DNA of 64,000 bases from Clostridia bacterium (lineage in GTDB: Bacteria; Bacillota; Clostridia; Oscillospirales; CAG-272). Of the stretch, positions 54,776 to 63,247 are shown piece after piece; the stretch's first letter is position 1, and every line of letters starts with the position of its first letter. The notes under the pieces were generated by a model. It saw only the letters and a list, made by a program, of their open reading frames with translations, did no database searches and was not told the origin of the DNA. The DNA is taken from contig JAFUKI010000039.1 of NCBI GenBank assembly GCA_017467815.1, forward strand, positions 48,407 through 112,406, written 5' to 3'. The position numbers and the translations under genes were made by a program.

Positions 54776-56797
54776 ATGAAAACAGTAAACAAAAAGCGGA
54801 TAGCGATTGCCGTATCCATTGTGAGCGCGGTCGTCCTTCTGCTGTCGGTCGGTGTCCTCACAGCCATATTTATTTCTGCAACCACGGAGAAAATCACCGT
54901 GGAAGTAGGGGAAGAACCGAAACCGGAGAAAATACATGACAGCGTTTTTCTCTCCTCGCTGTATCAGGTGGAGCCGTACCGGATCGATGTAACCAAACCC
55001 GGTGAGCACAGTATCGGACTGAAATTTTTCGGTTTTCTGCCGGGGAAGGTCACCGTTGAAGTGTGCGATACCGCAGCCCCCGAAATAATGCTTCGCAATG
55101 TGCATACGGTGGAAGGAACTGCGCTCACTGCAGAAGATTTCGTCCTGTCATGCAGCGATGTTTCGGAAGTTGCTTTTACAGCCGATATTTCCACTGAAAA
55201 AGCCGGTGAATATACCATCACGGTCACCGCCGCCGATGCAGCAGGGAATACAGCGGAAGGAAGCGCGATCCTGAAAGTCTGGGAAGAATCCCATATACTG
55301 CTTGCGGAACTCAATGCCGCTGATCTGGAAAAAACGATCCGTGAAAAGCATCCGGATGTGACAGAAGTGGACCTCGGCGATATTTCCACTGCCACAGTCG
55401 GCGAATATATCATCCGTGCTTCCTCGGATGAAGCCGTCTATGTCTGGCCCGTGAAGGTATCCGATACTACTCCTCCGGAAGTGGAAACCAGAAACCGCGC
55501 AGTACGCCCCGGCGAAACCCTTGTCCCTGAAGATTTTATCGTTTCCATAAACGAAGTATCGGAATACACAACAGCTTTTTCCAGAGAGATCCGTTTTGAT
55601 ACCCAGGGACTGAAAAGTATCTGTCTGGTGGTGGAAGACGTCCACGGAAACCGGACGGAAGCAATGGTCAGGCTTCTGATCGCGGATATTCCGGGAGAGA
55701 TCTCCGTTGAATACGGGATCAGTACCAGTGAAGTTGCAGCAGCAATTCTGGAAAAAGTGTATATTAAAAATCGTTTCTCCCTGACGGACTGCCCGACGGA
55801 AATAGGCAGCTATGAAGTGATCGCTGAAACCGAATACGGCAATTATACCGTACAGCTGGAAATTGCCGATACCACACCGCCGCATCTCCTGCTCAGGGAA
55901 ACCACACTGTTTACAGGCAACAGTGTACAGCCCGAAGCTTTTGTGGTCTCCGCCGAAGATGCATCCGAGGTGCTGTACAGATTTGAAGGAGAGAGTCCCC
56001 TGACCGACACGGTTGGTACATATCCGATAACGATAGAGGCTTCTGATATACACGGCAATAAGAGCAGGGCAGAAACACTGCTCCATGTCATCAATGATAC
56101 CACTTCTCCCGTGATTTACGGCATTGCGGATAAGAAGATCCTGGTCGGTGAAACGGTTTCCTTTAAGAAAGGTGTATATGCCGTGGATGATAACGACGGC
56201 AATGTATCTTTCCAGGTAGATTCTTCTGCAGTGAATACCGCCGAAGAAGGAACCTATCCGGTGACGTACACCAGCACGGATGCAGCCGGAAACCAGACGC
56301 AGGTCACCGTATATCTGACAGTCATGGTAAACAACATGAATGCAGTAAACGACCTTGCCGATCAGATTCTGGCAAAGATTACCACCGCATCCATGACGTC
56401 CCGTGAAAAAGCCTGGGCAATATACACCTGGACCACCGCAAATCTGCGTTATTCCACACGAACCAGCTATCTGATGGGCAACTACGTGGAAGGTGCCTAT
56501 TCCGGACTTTCCATCCGCAGCGGCAACTGCTATATTTACTACGCAGTTTCCGGTGCACTGCTGACCCGTGCCGGTGTTGAGAATATCATGATACAGCGGG
56601 ATAAACCGGACGATCCCCACTACTGGAATCTGGTCAAGATCGACGGCGACTGGTACCACTTTGATACCTGCCCACAGTATCCCGGCCACGAAATGCAGTG
56701 TTTCCTGAAGACCGACGCAGAACTTGCGGACTATAATAAAAATGAAGTAGCGGATTATTACAGCTTCGATTCGTCCCTGTATCCGGCAACTCCGTAA
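54776..56797 (+). CDS. Membrane-anchored Ig-like repeat protein with transglutaminase domain
   Basis: 673 residues. N-terminal helix at about 9-33. Four Ig/HYR-like repeats are each introduced by a DT-x-x-P-x motif (about 95, 230, 365, 445; e.g. VSDTTPPEVE, IADTTPPHLL, INDTTSPVIYG). The C-terminal transglutaminase fold carries Cys585 (SGNCYIYYA), His615 (DPHYWNLV) and Asp630 (YHFDTCPQ), a complete triad; it may cleave or crosslink surface peptides. Same operon block as the dipeptidase and the TPR/RCC1 protein. Confidence 0.9.
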   Translation: MKTVNKKRIAIAVSIVSAVVLLLSVGVLTAIFISATTEKITVEVGEEPKPEKIHDSVFLSSLYQVEPYRIDVTKPGEHSIGLKFFGFLPGKVTVEVCDTAAPEIMLRNVHTVEGTALTAEDFVLSCSDVSEVAFTADISTEKAGEYTITVTAADAAGNTAEGSAILKVWEESHILLAELNAADLEKTIREKHPDVTEVDLGDISTATVGEYIIRASSDEAVYVWPVKVSDTTPPEVETRNRAVRPGETLVPEDFIVSINEVSEYTTAFSREIRFDTQGLKSICLVVEDVHGNRTEAMVRLLIADIPGEISVEYGISTSEVAAAILEKVYIKNRFSLTDCPTEIGSYEVIAETEYGNYTVQLEIADTTPPHLLLRETTLFTGNSVQPEAFVVSAEDASEVLYRFEGESPLTDTVGTYPITIEASDIHGNKSRAETLLHVINDTTSPVIYGIADKKILVGETVSFKKGVYAVDDNDGNVSFQVDSSAVNTAEEGTYPVTYTSTDAAGNQTQVTVYLTVMVNNMNAVNDLADQILAKITTASMTSREKAWAIYTWTTANLRYSTRTSYLMGNYVEGAYSGLSIRSGNCYIYYAVSGALLTRAGVENIMIQRDKPDDPHYWNLVKIDGDWYHFDTCPQYPGHEMQCFLKTDAELADYNKNEVADYYSFDSSLYPATP

Positions 56798-56818
56798 ACA
56801 TAAAGAAAGGTAAAAAAT

Positions 56819-57367
56819 ATGAAAAAGACATTCTTTGTACTGCTGATCGCTGCAGGTCTCTGCTTCCTGTCCTCCTGCGGCAATACCGAAACCAATGAAA
56901 CCGAAGGCACAGACCAGGATACCACGGCGGCTGTTGCCGAAACTGCGGAAAGCATCGAACCGGCTGTTTACTACACGGTGGAGCTTGACAATGGCGTGAA
57001 AATCGAAATGGGTGCGATTGCCGATCAGACCGTTGCATCCCTGGGTGAACCTCTTTCCAAGGCAGAAGCACCCAGCTGCGTACATGAAGGGAACGACGTT
57101 CTCTATACTTACAATGGATTCACCCTGACCACTTCTCCCGATGCTGACGGAAATGCCCGGATTCAGGAAATCGCGCTTACATCCGATGTGGTTTCTCTCA
57201 TCAGCGGCGTGTCCATCGGTTCGGATAAGACCGCTGTAGAAAGTACATTTGGTACGGAATACACAGAAAACTTCGGTGTCCTGACGTTTGCACTGGAAGG
57301 TGCTTCGGTATCCGTGGTACTTGATGAAGATGCGTGTGTCTCCAGCCTCGTGATTACCGCCAACTAA
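56819..57367 (+). CDS. Small lipoprotein, unknown function
   Basis: 182 residues. Signal MKKTFFVLLIAAGLCFLSSC with lipobox LSSC, then a Thr/Glu-rich linker (21-45), and a small domain with GVSIGSDKTAVESTFGTEYTENFGVLTFALEGASVSVVLDEDACVSSLVIT. This is the pattern of a BamE/SmpA-like or DUF4309-like fold: two helices and strands with a Gly at turn; not certain. Last gene of the envelope block, 21 bases behind the transglutaminase, and closed by a terminator. Confidence 0.8.
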   Translation: MKKTFFVLLIAAGLCFLSSCGNTETNETEGTDQDTTAAVAETAESIEPAVYYTVELDNGVKIEMGAIADQTVASLGEPLSKAEAPSCVHEGNDVLYTYNGFTLTTSPDADGNARIQEIALTSDVVSLISGVSIGSDKTAVESTFGTEYTENFGVLTFALEGASVSVVLDEDACVSSLVITAN

Positions 57368-57370
57368 AGA

Positions 57371-57404
57371 CAAAATGCCATTCGGGTCTCCGGGTGGCAT
57401 TTTA
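57371..57404 (+). terminator. Terminator of the envelope gene cluster
   Basis: Perfect nine-base arms AAAATGCCA and TGGCATTTT around a GGG/CCG loop. Confidence 0.82.
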
Positions 57405-57440
57405 CATAGCAAAGACCAGCCATATTCTTTCCCAAAACCG

Positions 57441-57469
57441 TTGAGCTTTCCGGTAAACTGTGCTATAAT
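57441..57469 (+). promoter_or_regulatory. Promoter of the Nudix-to-MATE gene run
   Basis: TTGAGC (57441-57446), 17 bases, TATAAT (57464-57469). Confidence 0.8.
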
Positions 57470-57509
57470 GTAAAACAGAACATCCAAGAGATCAGGAAAG
57501 GGAAAAACC

Positions 57510-57911
57510 ATGACCGAAGTAGTAGCCGCCCTTATATGGGATAAAGATAAATTCATGATCTGCCAGCGTCCTGCCAATAAAGCACGGGCACTTCTGTGGG
57601 AATTTGTCGGCGGCAAGGTCGAGACGGGAGAAGCCAAAGAACAGGCCCTGATCCGCGAATGTCAGGAAGAACTTGATGTTCTGCTGAACGTAGGGGAAGT
57701 GTACATGGATGTTGATCACGAATATCCCGATCTTACAGTACATCTGACCCTGTTCAGTGCCGCTATCGCGGAAGGAACACCCCGGAAACTGGAGCACAAC
57801 GATATCCGCTGGATCAGCCCCGCAGAAATCCCGGACTACGATTTCTGCCCGGCGGACGAAGAAATTCTGAAGGAGATCACCCGTCGTTATGAGCAGGGAA
57901 AAGATATATGA
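57510..57911 (+). CDS. Nudix hydrolase, MutT-like (8-oxo-dGTP diphosphatase type)
   Basis: 133 residues. The Nudix box is complete: GGKVETGEAKEQALIRECQEEL. The N-terminus VVAALIWDKDKFMICQRPANKARALLWEFVGG and the late HNDIRWISPAEIPDYDFCPADEEI match MutT-type sanitising enzymes. Binding site AGGAAAGGG upstream. It overlaps the next gene. Confidence 0.92.
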   Translation: MTEVVAALIWDKDKFMICQRPANKARALLWEFVGGKVETGEAKEQALIRECQEELDVLLNVGEVYMDVDHEYPDLTVHLTLFSAAIAEGTPRKLEHNDIRWISPAEIPDYDFCPADEEILKEITRRYEQGKDI

Positions 57912-58296
57912 GATGCATCATTTTGATAAAGAAGTCCGTGACCGCTGGGGCAGTACCGAAGCCTATAGGGAACACACGGAAAAAACGAAAAATTACACAA
58001 AGGAAAAGTGGGAAGCAGCTGCTGAAGGAATGAATGCCATCTTTGTGGAATTCGCCCAATACCGGAAAAACGGCAGACAACCCGATTCCCCTTCGGCAAA
58101 AGCACTGACAGCAAAGCTCCGGAAACACATCACGGAGAACTACTATACCTGTACCGACGAAATCCTTGCCGGTCTGGGGGAGATGTATGTATGTGACGCC
58201 CGCTTCCGGAAGAATATCGACAGATCCGGCGAAGGTACAGCAGAATTTGTTTCCGCAGCCATCACTGCCTATATCCACGGAGAAGAAACCAAGTGA
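57889..58296 (+). CDS. Stand-alone TipAS-domain protein
   Basis: 135 residues. It matches the TipAS domain that in TipA regulators binds thiopeptide antibiotics: HHFDKEVRDRWGSTEAYREHTEKTKNYTKEKWE then YYTCTDEILAGLGEMYVCDARFRKNIDRSGEGTAEFVSAAI. The MerR DNA-binding part that TipAS normally follows is absent, so it is drug-binding only. The chosen ATG (57889) overlaps the Nudix stop by 23 bases; the ATG at 57913 is an alternative. The stop overlaps the SDR start. Confidence 0.85.
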   Translation: MSREKIYEMHHFDKEVRDRWGSTEAYREHTEKTKNYTKEKWEAAAEGMNAIFVEFAQYRKNGRQPDSPSAKALTAKLRKHITENYYTCTDEILAGLGEMYVCDARFRKNIDRSGEGTAEFVSAAITAYIHGEETK

Positions 58297-59090
58297 AATA
58301 CATACTCATTACCGGTGCCTATGGCGGTATGGGCTTCGCTGCAGTACAGGCTCTGCGTGACAAAGGTTTTACCGTCATCGCCCTCGACCGGAAAACCGGC
58401 AGTGCGGAGGAAAATATAATCCCCGTTGAAGCGGACATAACCTCCGAAGAAAGCGTAAAAGCCGCCCTTGATGTGGTCCGTACCCATACGGATAAACTGT
58501 ACGCCATTGTGCATTTTGCGGGAATCTATATGCTTGATTCCCTTGCCGAAATGGAAAGCGAAAGCTTCCGCCGTATCGTTGATGTAAATCTGTACGGCGC
58601 CTATCTCATAAACAAAACCTTCCTTCCCCTTATGGAGAAGGGAAGCCGCATTCTTATCACAACCAGCGAACTGGCTCCCCTGGATCCCCTGCCGTTCACG
58701 GGAATCTACGCCGTGACCAAGGGGGCGCTGGACAAATACGCCTACTCCCTGCGCATGGAACTGCAGCTTCTGGGAATCCCGGTTTCCGTACTGCGTGCCG
58801 GGGCGGTGGATACGGGAATGCTCGGTGTTTCTACGGATGCACTGGACCGATTCTGTGAAAAGACCGCCCTGTATACCTGCAATGCCGACCGTTTCCGGAA
58901 AATCGTCAGCCGTGTGGAAGCACGATGTATCCCACCGGAGAAAATCGCCGCCAAGGTTGTGAAAATCCTGTCTGAACAAACCCCTGCATTTGCCTACTGC
59001 ATCAACCGCAACCCACTCCTGCTTATGCTGAACATTCTACCGAAGCGTATGCAGCTCTGGGCAATCCGCATGGTGCTGCAGCAGAGATGA
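58293..59090 (+). CDS. Short-chain dehydrogenase/reductase (SDR)
   Basis: 265 residues, GTG start overlapping the TipAS stop (GTGA). Cofactor loop TGAYGGMG, NAG-like HFAGIYM, catalytic YAVTK with serine in ITTSE, and VLRAGAVDTGM after. Typical classical SDR; NADPH likely from LDRK. The C-terminal extension (PLLLMLNILPKRMQLWAIRMVL) is hydrophobic and may touch the membrane. Substrate unknown. Confidence 0.9.
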   Translation: MKYILITGAYGGMGFAAVQALRDKGFTVIALDRKTGSAEENIIPVEADITSEESVKAALDVVRTHTDKLYAIVHFAGIYMLDSLAEMESESFRRIVDVNLYGAYLINKTFLPLMEKGSRILITTSELAPLDPLPFTGIYAVTKGALDKYAYSLRMELQLLGIPVSVLRAGAVDTGMLGVSTDALDRFCEKTALYTCNADRFRKIVSRVEARCIPPEKIAAKVVKILSEQTPAFAYCINRNPLLLMLNILPKRMQLWAIRMVLQQR

Positions 59091-59125
59091 CTTTGAATAA
59101 AACAGAAAACTGAAGGAGTAAAAAC

Positions 59126-59749
59126 ATGAAAATGATCACCATAAGCCGTGAATTCGGCAGCGGCGGACGTGAACTTGGCAAACGTCTTGCCGATGCGCTT
59201 GGAATCCCCTGCTACGACCAGCAGATCATCGAAATGGTAGCTGAGAAAGAAAAACTTGACAAGGCATATGTTGCCAGCCAGTCGGAAAAGGATATCCGCG
59301 TGTTCTATCCGACCACAATAGCCCGCGGGTTCTACAGAACCAACTATGTCATGATGCAGTCCGTGCAGATCATGTCGGCTGAGCAGGAGATCATAAAACA
59401 GCTTGCCGACAAAGGGGACTGCGTAATCGTGGGCAGAGCAGCGGATGTGATTCTGGAAGAATACAAACCTTTCCGCATTTTCGTCTGCGCAGATGAAAAA
59501 TCCAAAATCGAAAGATGCAAAGCCCGTGCTGAAGCGGATGAAAAGCTGAGCGATAAGGAAATACTCCGCAAATGCCGGGAAATCGACAAACGCAGAGCCT
59601 CTTACCGCAAGATGTTCACCGAGAAAAAGTGGGGTACAGCATCCGCCAGCGATCTTTGCATCAATACAACGGGAAAAGAGATCAAAACACTGATCCCCGC
59701 ACTCCTTGCCTATGTGGAGGCGTGGTTCTCGGAGGAAGCAGTAAAGTGA
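59126..59749 (+). CDS. Cytidylate kinase-like family protein
   Basis: 207 residues. P-loop region ITISREFGSGGRELGKRLADALGIPCYD, then VGRAADVIL and KRRASYRKMFT. This family resembles CMP kinase but is usually not the housekeeping Cmk (whose P-loop is GPAGSGKST). It phosphorylates an unidentified substrate. AAGGAG precedes the ATG; the stop overlaps the MATE GTG start. Confidence 0.88.
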   Translation: MKMITISREFGSGGRELGKRLADALGIPCYDQQIIEMVAEKEKLDKAYVASQSEKDIRVFYPTTIARGFYRTNYVMMQSVQIMSAEQEIIKQLADKGDCVIVGRAADVILEEYKPFRIFVCADEKSKIERCKARAEADEKLSDKEILRKCREIDKRRASYRKMFTEKKWGTASASDLCINTTGKEIKTLIPALLAYVEAWFSEEAVK

Positions 59750-61128
59750 AGCGCGATACAGAAACCATGTACGCTGCGATGAAACCGTGGAAACTCTTTT
59801 TCATCGTAGCACTGCCCGGTATGATCAGTATGTTCGCCATGTCCATATACAGTATCATAGAAGGTGCATTTATCGGGCAAAGACTGGGAGAGGGTGCTTT
59901 TGCGGCGGTGAATATTGCCATGCCCCTGGTCATGATCAACTTCTCTCTTGCCGATCTGGTGGGCGTCGGTGCATCCGTACCGATCTCCATTGCACTGGGC
60001 AAAAAGGATCATAAAACAGCAAACAATGTCTTTACCTGTTCCGTGATCATGATATTCATCACATCGGTCATCATGGGACTGGTGATGTATTTTGCGGCAG
60101 GACCTCTCTGCCGTATGATGGGCGCAGACGATCTCCTGCTGGACACATCCGTGCGGTATCTCCGTACCTGTGCCATCTGCAGTCCGTTGGCATCCATTTT
60201 CTTCGCAATGGACAATTACCTGCGCATCAGCGGATATGTGAAGACCAGTATGGTAATCAACATCTGCTGCAATCTTGCCACACTGGGTTTTCTGACCTTC
60301 TTCCTGATCGGACTGGAAATGGACGTCGTAGGTTCCGCCCTCGCCACATCCCTCTCCATGTGCCTTTGTTCCATAGTGGCGATGATTCCGTTTTTGCGGC
60401 GGAAAACCCTGCTCCAGTTCACAAAACCGAGATTCCACTTCGCTATGTTCAAGGAAATCGGCGCCTGCGGTTCGCCCGTGTTTCTCAGCAATATTTCCGG
60501 CCGTGTTACTTCGATCCTGATGAATATTTCCCTTATGACCCTGGGAACGCAGACATGGGGAGAAGGCGGCGGAACAACAGCGGTTGCCGTTTATGCCGTT
60601 CTCATGTATTCCAGCGATCTGTGCTGGCCCCTCCTGTACGGCATCAGTGACTCCCTTTCTCCTGCCATCGGCTACAACTGGGGTGCTGAAAACTATGGTA
60701 GAGTGAAGAAAATCGTGAAATGCGCCTATATCGGTACAGCCGTTATCGGACTTGTATCCACAACGATCCTGTTCATCTTTGCCGGACAGGTGGCATCACT
60801 GTTCTGCGGACAGGAAGACCTAAAACTGCTGCTTGAGTCCACCCGTGCGATCAGACTGTTTTGCTTTGCCTACCTGTTCCGCTGGTTTGTGGTAACGACC
60901 CAGGGACTGCTCAGTGCCATCGAAAAGCCGGTGCTGGCTACGATCATGTCCGTATCCGTGGCGTTTGTATTCCCCCTTGCCATGCTGGCAGTCATGTGGA
61001 GTATGGGCATTGACGGTATCTGGCTGAACTTTGTCGGCGTCAATCTGCTGGCAGCCGTACTCGGTATATTCCTGCTGCTGCGAGTTGTCCGCGAAATCCG
61101 TAAAAAGACGGTCAGAGAACAGAAATAG
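59746..61128 (+). CDS. MATE-family multidrug efflux transporter
   Basis: About 460 residues, 12 helices. The GTG at 59746 follows GGAGG by ten bases and overlaps the previous stop (GTGA); ATG at 59767 is the alternative. MATE core: ALPGMISMFAMSIYSIIEGAFIGQRLGEGAFAAVNIAMPL, then GVGASVPISIALGKKDHKTANNVF, and ISDSLSPAIGYNWGAENYGRVKKIV in the second half. Sodium- or proton-coupled export of toxic compounds is likely. With the TipAS protein upstream it may form a drug-response group. Confidence 0.92.
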   Translation: MKRDTETMYAAMKPWKLFFIVALPGMISMFAMSIYSIIEGAFIGQRLGEGAFAAVNIAMPLVMINFSLADLVGVGASVPISIALGKKDHKTANNVFTCSVIMIFITSVIMGLVMYFAAGPLCRMMGADDLLLDTSVRYLRTCAICSPLASIFFAMDNYLRISGYVKTSMVINICCNLATLGFLTFFLIGLEMDVVGSALATSLSMCLCSIVAMIPFLRRKTLLQFTKPRFHFAMFKEIGACGSPVFLSNISGRVTSILMNISLMTLGTQTWGEGGGTTAVAVYAVLMYSSDLCWPLLYGISDSLSPAIGYNWGAENYGRVKKIVKCAYIGTAVIGLVSTTILFIFAGQVASLFCGQEDLKLLLESTRAIRLFCFAYLFRWFVVTTQGLLSAIEKPVLATIMSVSVAFVFPLAMLAVMWSMGIDGIWLNFVGVNLLAAVLGIFLLLRVVREIRKKTVREQK

Positions 61129-61151
61129 GGAAGGACACTTCCATTTCATTA

Positions 61152-61209
61152 CAAAAGTAAGCCGATGAAGCGGAGTAAATCCCACACCTCACCGGCTTGC
61201 TTTATTTTT
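61152..61209. terminator. Terminator between the converging MATE and yjbR-like genes
   Basis: Arms GTAAGCCGATGA and TCACCGGCTTGC with a TTTATTTTTT tail. The yjbR-like stop lies at its right edge. Confidence 0.72.
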
Positions 61210-61558
61210 TGGTCAGATCAAAACTGATTCCCAGCAAAAATGCCATAGTCCCTTCATCCACACGTCCATCCAGAGTCAGCGTCAGCCAATGATTCCGATT
61301 CATATGATACGCAGGATAAATCCCCGGCTGCCCGTGAAAAGAGTACAGTATATCGGGAGCGCATTTCACGTTCACGATATCCACCGCACCATCCTCCGCC
61401 GAGCCCAACTTTGTTTTGGAAATCCGCATGGCAATGGCAAACCACTTGCGGCTGCCGGGATGACGGAATACACCCGTGACAAAATCTCCGGTAAAGGGAT
61501 AATCGGCACTTATGCCGTAGGTTTCCTTTATATATGCTTCAAGCTCGGCTCTGTTCAT
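61202..61558 (-). CDS. MmcQ/YjbR-family protein
   Basis: 118 residues. YjbR fold: LEAYIKETYGISADYPFTGD, RHPGSRKWFAIAMRI, VNVKCAPDILYSFHGQPGIYPAYHMNRNHWLTLTLDG. The family is a small double-wing DNA-binding-like domain of unknown role. Binding site and a promoter on the minus strand are weak; TATAAT-like sequence lies near 61664. Confidence 0.9.
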   Translation of the reverse strand: MNRAELEAYIKETYGISADYPFTGDFVTGVFRHPGSRKWFAIAMRISKTKLGSAEDGAVDIVNVKCAPDILYSFHGQPGIYPAYHMNRNHWLTLTLDGRVDEGTMAFLLGISFDLTKK

Positions 61559-61638
61559 AAAACACCCTCATAATCCCGGAAAGCACCATCGCAGATCCGG
61601 CGTGAAGAAGCATGCTTTCCAAACTTTACCGCCGGATG

Positions 61639-61667
61639 ATTGACAAATCGCCCGACCGGTGTTACAA
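61639..61667 (+). promoter_or_regulatory. Promoter of the CrtC/AttH-like gene
   Basis: TTGACA (61639-61644), 17 bases, TACAAT (61662-61667). Confidence 0.8.
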
Positions 61668-61732
61668 TTATATCATCCCGTAGAGTAAAAAGCAATAAAC
61701 CCACACAAAAAAAGTGGCGCTTGACAATCTGA

Positions 61733-61757
61733 CCTTATTCAAAAACCAAAAATAAGG
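61733..61757 (+). promoter_or_regulatory. Hairpin covering the ribosome binding site of the CrtC/AttH-like gene
   Basis: CCTTATT (61733-61739) can pair with AATAAGG (61751-61757), which includes the AAGG of the AAGGAG binding site. Formation would mask initiation; a temperature- or ligand-dependent switch cannot be shown from sequence. Confidence 0.45.
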
Positions 61758-61767
61758 AGCTATAACC

Positions 61768-62889
61768 ATGAGCAAGGCAAGAAAAGCAATCCATCCCGAC
61801 GACGACGGACATTATCAGGAGATGGGACTGACAAGGGGAAAGATCGAACTCTGGGAAGACGGTTCCCGCGTGGACGGTTCAAAAGGTACATACGAATGGT
61901 GGTATAACGACGCCCATTTTCCGGACGGAACGGTACTTGTTTTGTTTTTCTATCTGAAATCCCCGGTTGAAGTTGACGGACCGATCAAACCCATTGCCAC
62001 CATGGAACTGAATCTCCCCGACGGCAGAAAGTTCTCGGAGGAGGTCTATGCAGCAATCGAGGACAGTCACTATGCCAAAGACCGCTGTGATGTAAAAATC
62101 GGCGAATGTCACATAACCGGCGACCTCAGACACTACGATATGGTTTTCAAAGGCAAAACAATGCGTGCCCGCCTTACCCTGGACGGTACTGTCAATGCAT
62201 GGCGTTCCCAGACGGGCAGTATCTTCTTTGGAGATGCAGAAGAACACTACTTTGCCTGGCTGCCCGGAATTCCCGAAGGAAAAGCAAAGGCGGATATTGT
62301 CTACGACGGCGGCAAGGAACTGCATCTGGAAGGCTCTGGTTACCACGACCATAACTGGGGCAATATTTCCATGCTCAAGCTGATGCACCACTGGTACTGG
62401 GGCAGAGCCAAAATCGGGGATTATAAAGTAATTTCCGCCTGGATCACCGCTGAGAAAAAGTATGGGTATAAGGATTTCGATGTATTCCTGCTGGCAAAAG
62501 GCGAAGAGATCCTTGGTGACAACTCCAACCACACATTGAAGTTCAAACCCGCAGACAGGTATATTGACAAAGATACAGGAAAACCCGTGTACAACAAGGT
62601 CATCTACGAATACACCACCGAATCCGGGGAAGAATACAGAATCACTTACGACCGGCATGGGGACATAAACAAAACCCGTTTCGTTGACGTGCTTTCCAAA
62701 CCTCTCAGTGTTCTCGCACGAATAGCCGGATTTGACGGAGGATATCTGCGTTTTGAAGGTACTGCTTCCATTGAAAAAATCGAAAACGGAACTGTAGTGG
62801 AAACCGTCAGCGATCCCGCCGTGTGGGAACTGATGTATTTCGGAAAATCCTGCGCAGATGAAAAACACAAAAGCAAAGAGTCTGTGTGA
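61768..62889 (+). CDS. CrtC/AttH-like lipocalin-fold protein
   Basis: 373 residues. The paired lipocalin-like domains of CrtC (hydroxyneurosporene synthase)/AttH relatives can be seen: EWWYNDAHFPDGTVLVLFFYLK, YEGSGYHDHNWGN-type GSGYHDHNWGN followed by HWYWGRAK and VISAWIT. CrtC hydrates carotenoids; AttH-like proteins are of unsettled function. No carotenoid genes are near, so a hydratase role is only a family inference. No signal peptide. Its own promoter and a weak terminator (62933-62965) make it a single-gene unit. Confidence 0.85.
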   Translation: MSKARKAIHPDDDGHYQEMGLTRGKIELWEDGSRVDGSKGTYEWWYNDAHFPDGTVLVLFFYLKSPVEVDGPIKPIATMELNLPDGRKFSEEVYAAIEDSHYAKDRCDVKIGECHITGDLRHYDMVFKGKTMRARLTLDGTVNAWRSQTGSIFFGDAEEHYFAWLPGIPEGKAKADIVYDGGKELHLEGSGYHDHNWGNISMLKLMHHWYWGRAKIGDYKVISAWITAEKKYGYKDFDVFLLAKGEEILGDNSNHTLKFKPADRYIDKDTGKPVYNKVIYEYTTESGEEYRITYDRHGDINKTRFVDVLSKPLSVLARIAGFDGGYLRFEGTASIEKIENGTVVETVSDPAVWELMYFGKSCADEKHKSKESV

Positions 62890-62932
62890 AAGGGTATTTC
62901 GGCAGGGACCAGACAGTAAATTAACGAAAAAT

Positions 62933-62965
62933 CAGTGGCAAGGAAGAAACTGCCGCTGTATTTTT
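62933..62965 (+). terminator. Possible terminator after the CrtC/AttH-like gene
   Basis: CAG-T-GGCA and TGCC-G-CTG arms followed by TATTTTT. Confidence 0.5.
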
Positions 62966-62973
62966 GGTATCTG

Positions 62974-63225
62974 TTATGCCATAAATTCATGAGCAGCGGA
63001 AATCATTGTGAGAAGATATTCTTTCAGAACAAAGTCCGGGATGCTGTTGCCGCTTCCGCGTGTATGACCGCCGTGTTCAAAAGAGCGTTCAGGCATCTTC
63101 TGACGGTGGGTGAAAACTGCCTTCGGGGATTTTGTTGTTAAGAAATATATATCAATTCCGCCAAGAACGGCTGTTCTTCCGAACATTTCAGCATAAATTC
63201 CAAGCGAGGCAGGCGTTTCCTTCAA
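62974..63225 (-). pseudogene. C-terminal remnant of a URO-D/corrinoid methyltransferase-family gene
   Basis: Reads MFGRTAVLGGIDIYFLTTKSPKA...GGHTRGSGNSIPDFVLKEYLLTMISAAHEF. The order GGID, then GGx...GSGNSIPD and a helix before the C-terminus matches the tail of uroporphyrinogen-decarboxylase-fold proteins (HemE, MtaA). About 80 residues remain of about 340; there is no proper start. The adjoining AraC-type remnant is on the other strand, as in a divergent catabolic pair. Assignment rests on motif resemblance only. Confidence 0.55.
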
Positions 63226-63247
63226 GTATTATTAGAAAAAAATAAAA

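Noticed and set aside
55148..57637. An 829-codon leftward open frame opposite the transglutaminase gene
   Set aside because: It spans three rightward genes, a terminator and a promoter in antisense, with His/Cys/Gly-rich composition and no domain.
62935..63141. 68-codon rightward frame after the CrtC/AttH-like gene
   Set aside because: No binding site or domain; the opposite strand carries the URO-D-like remnant.
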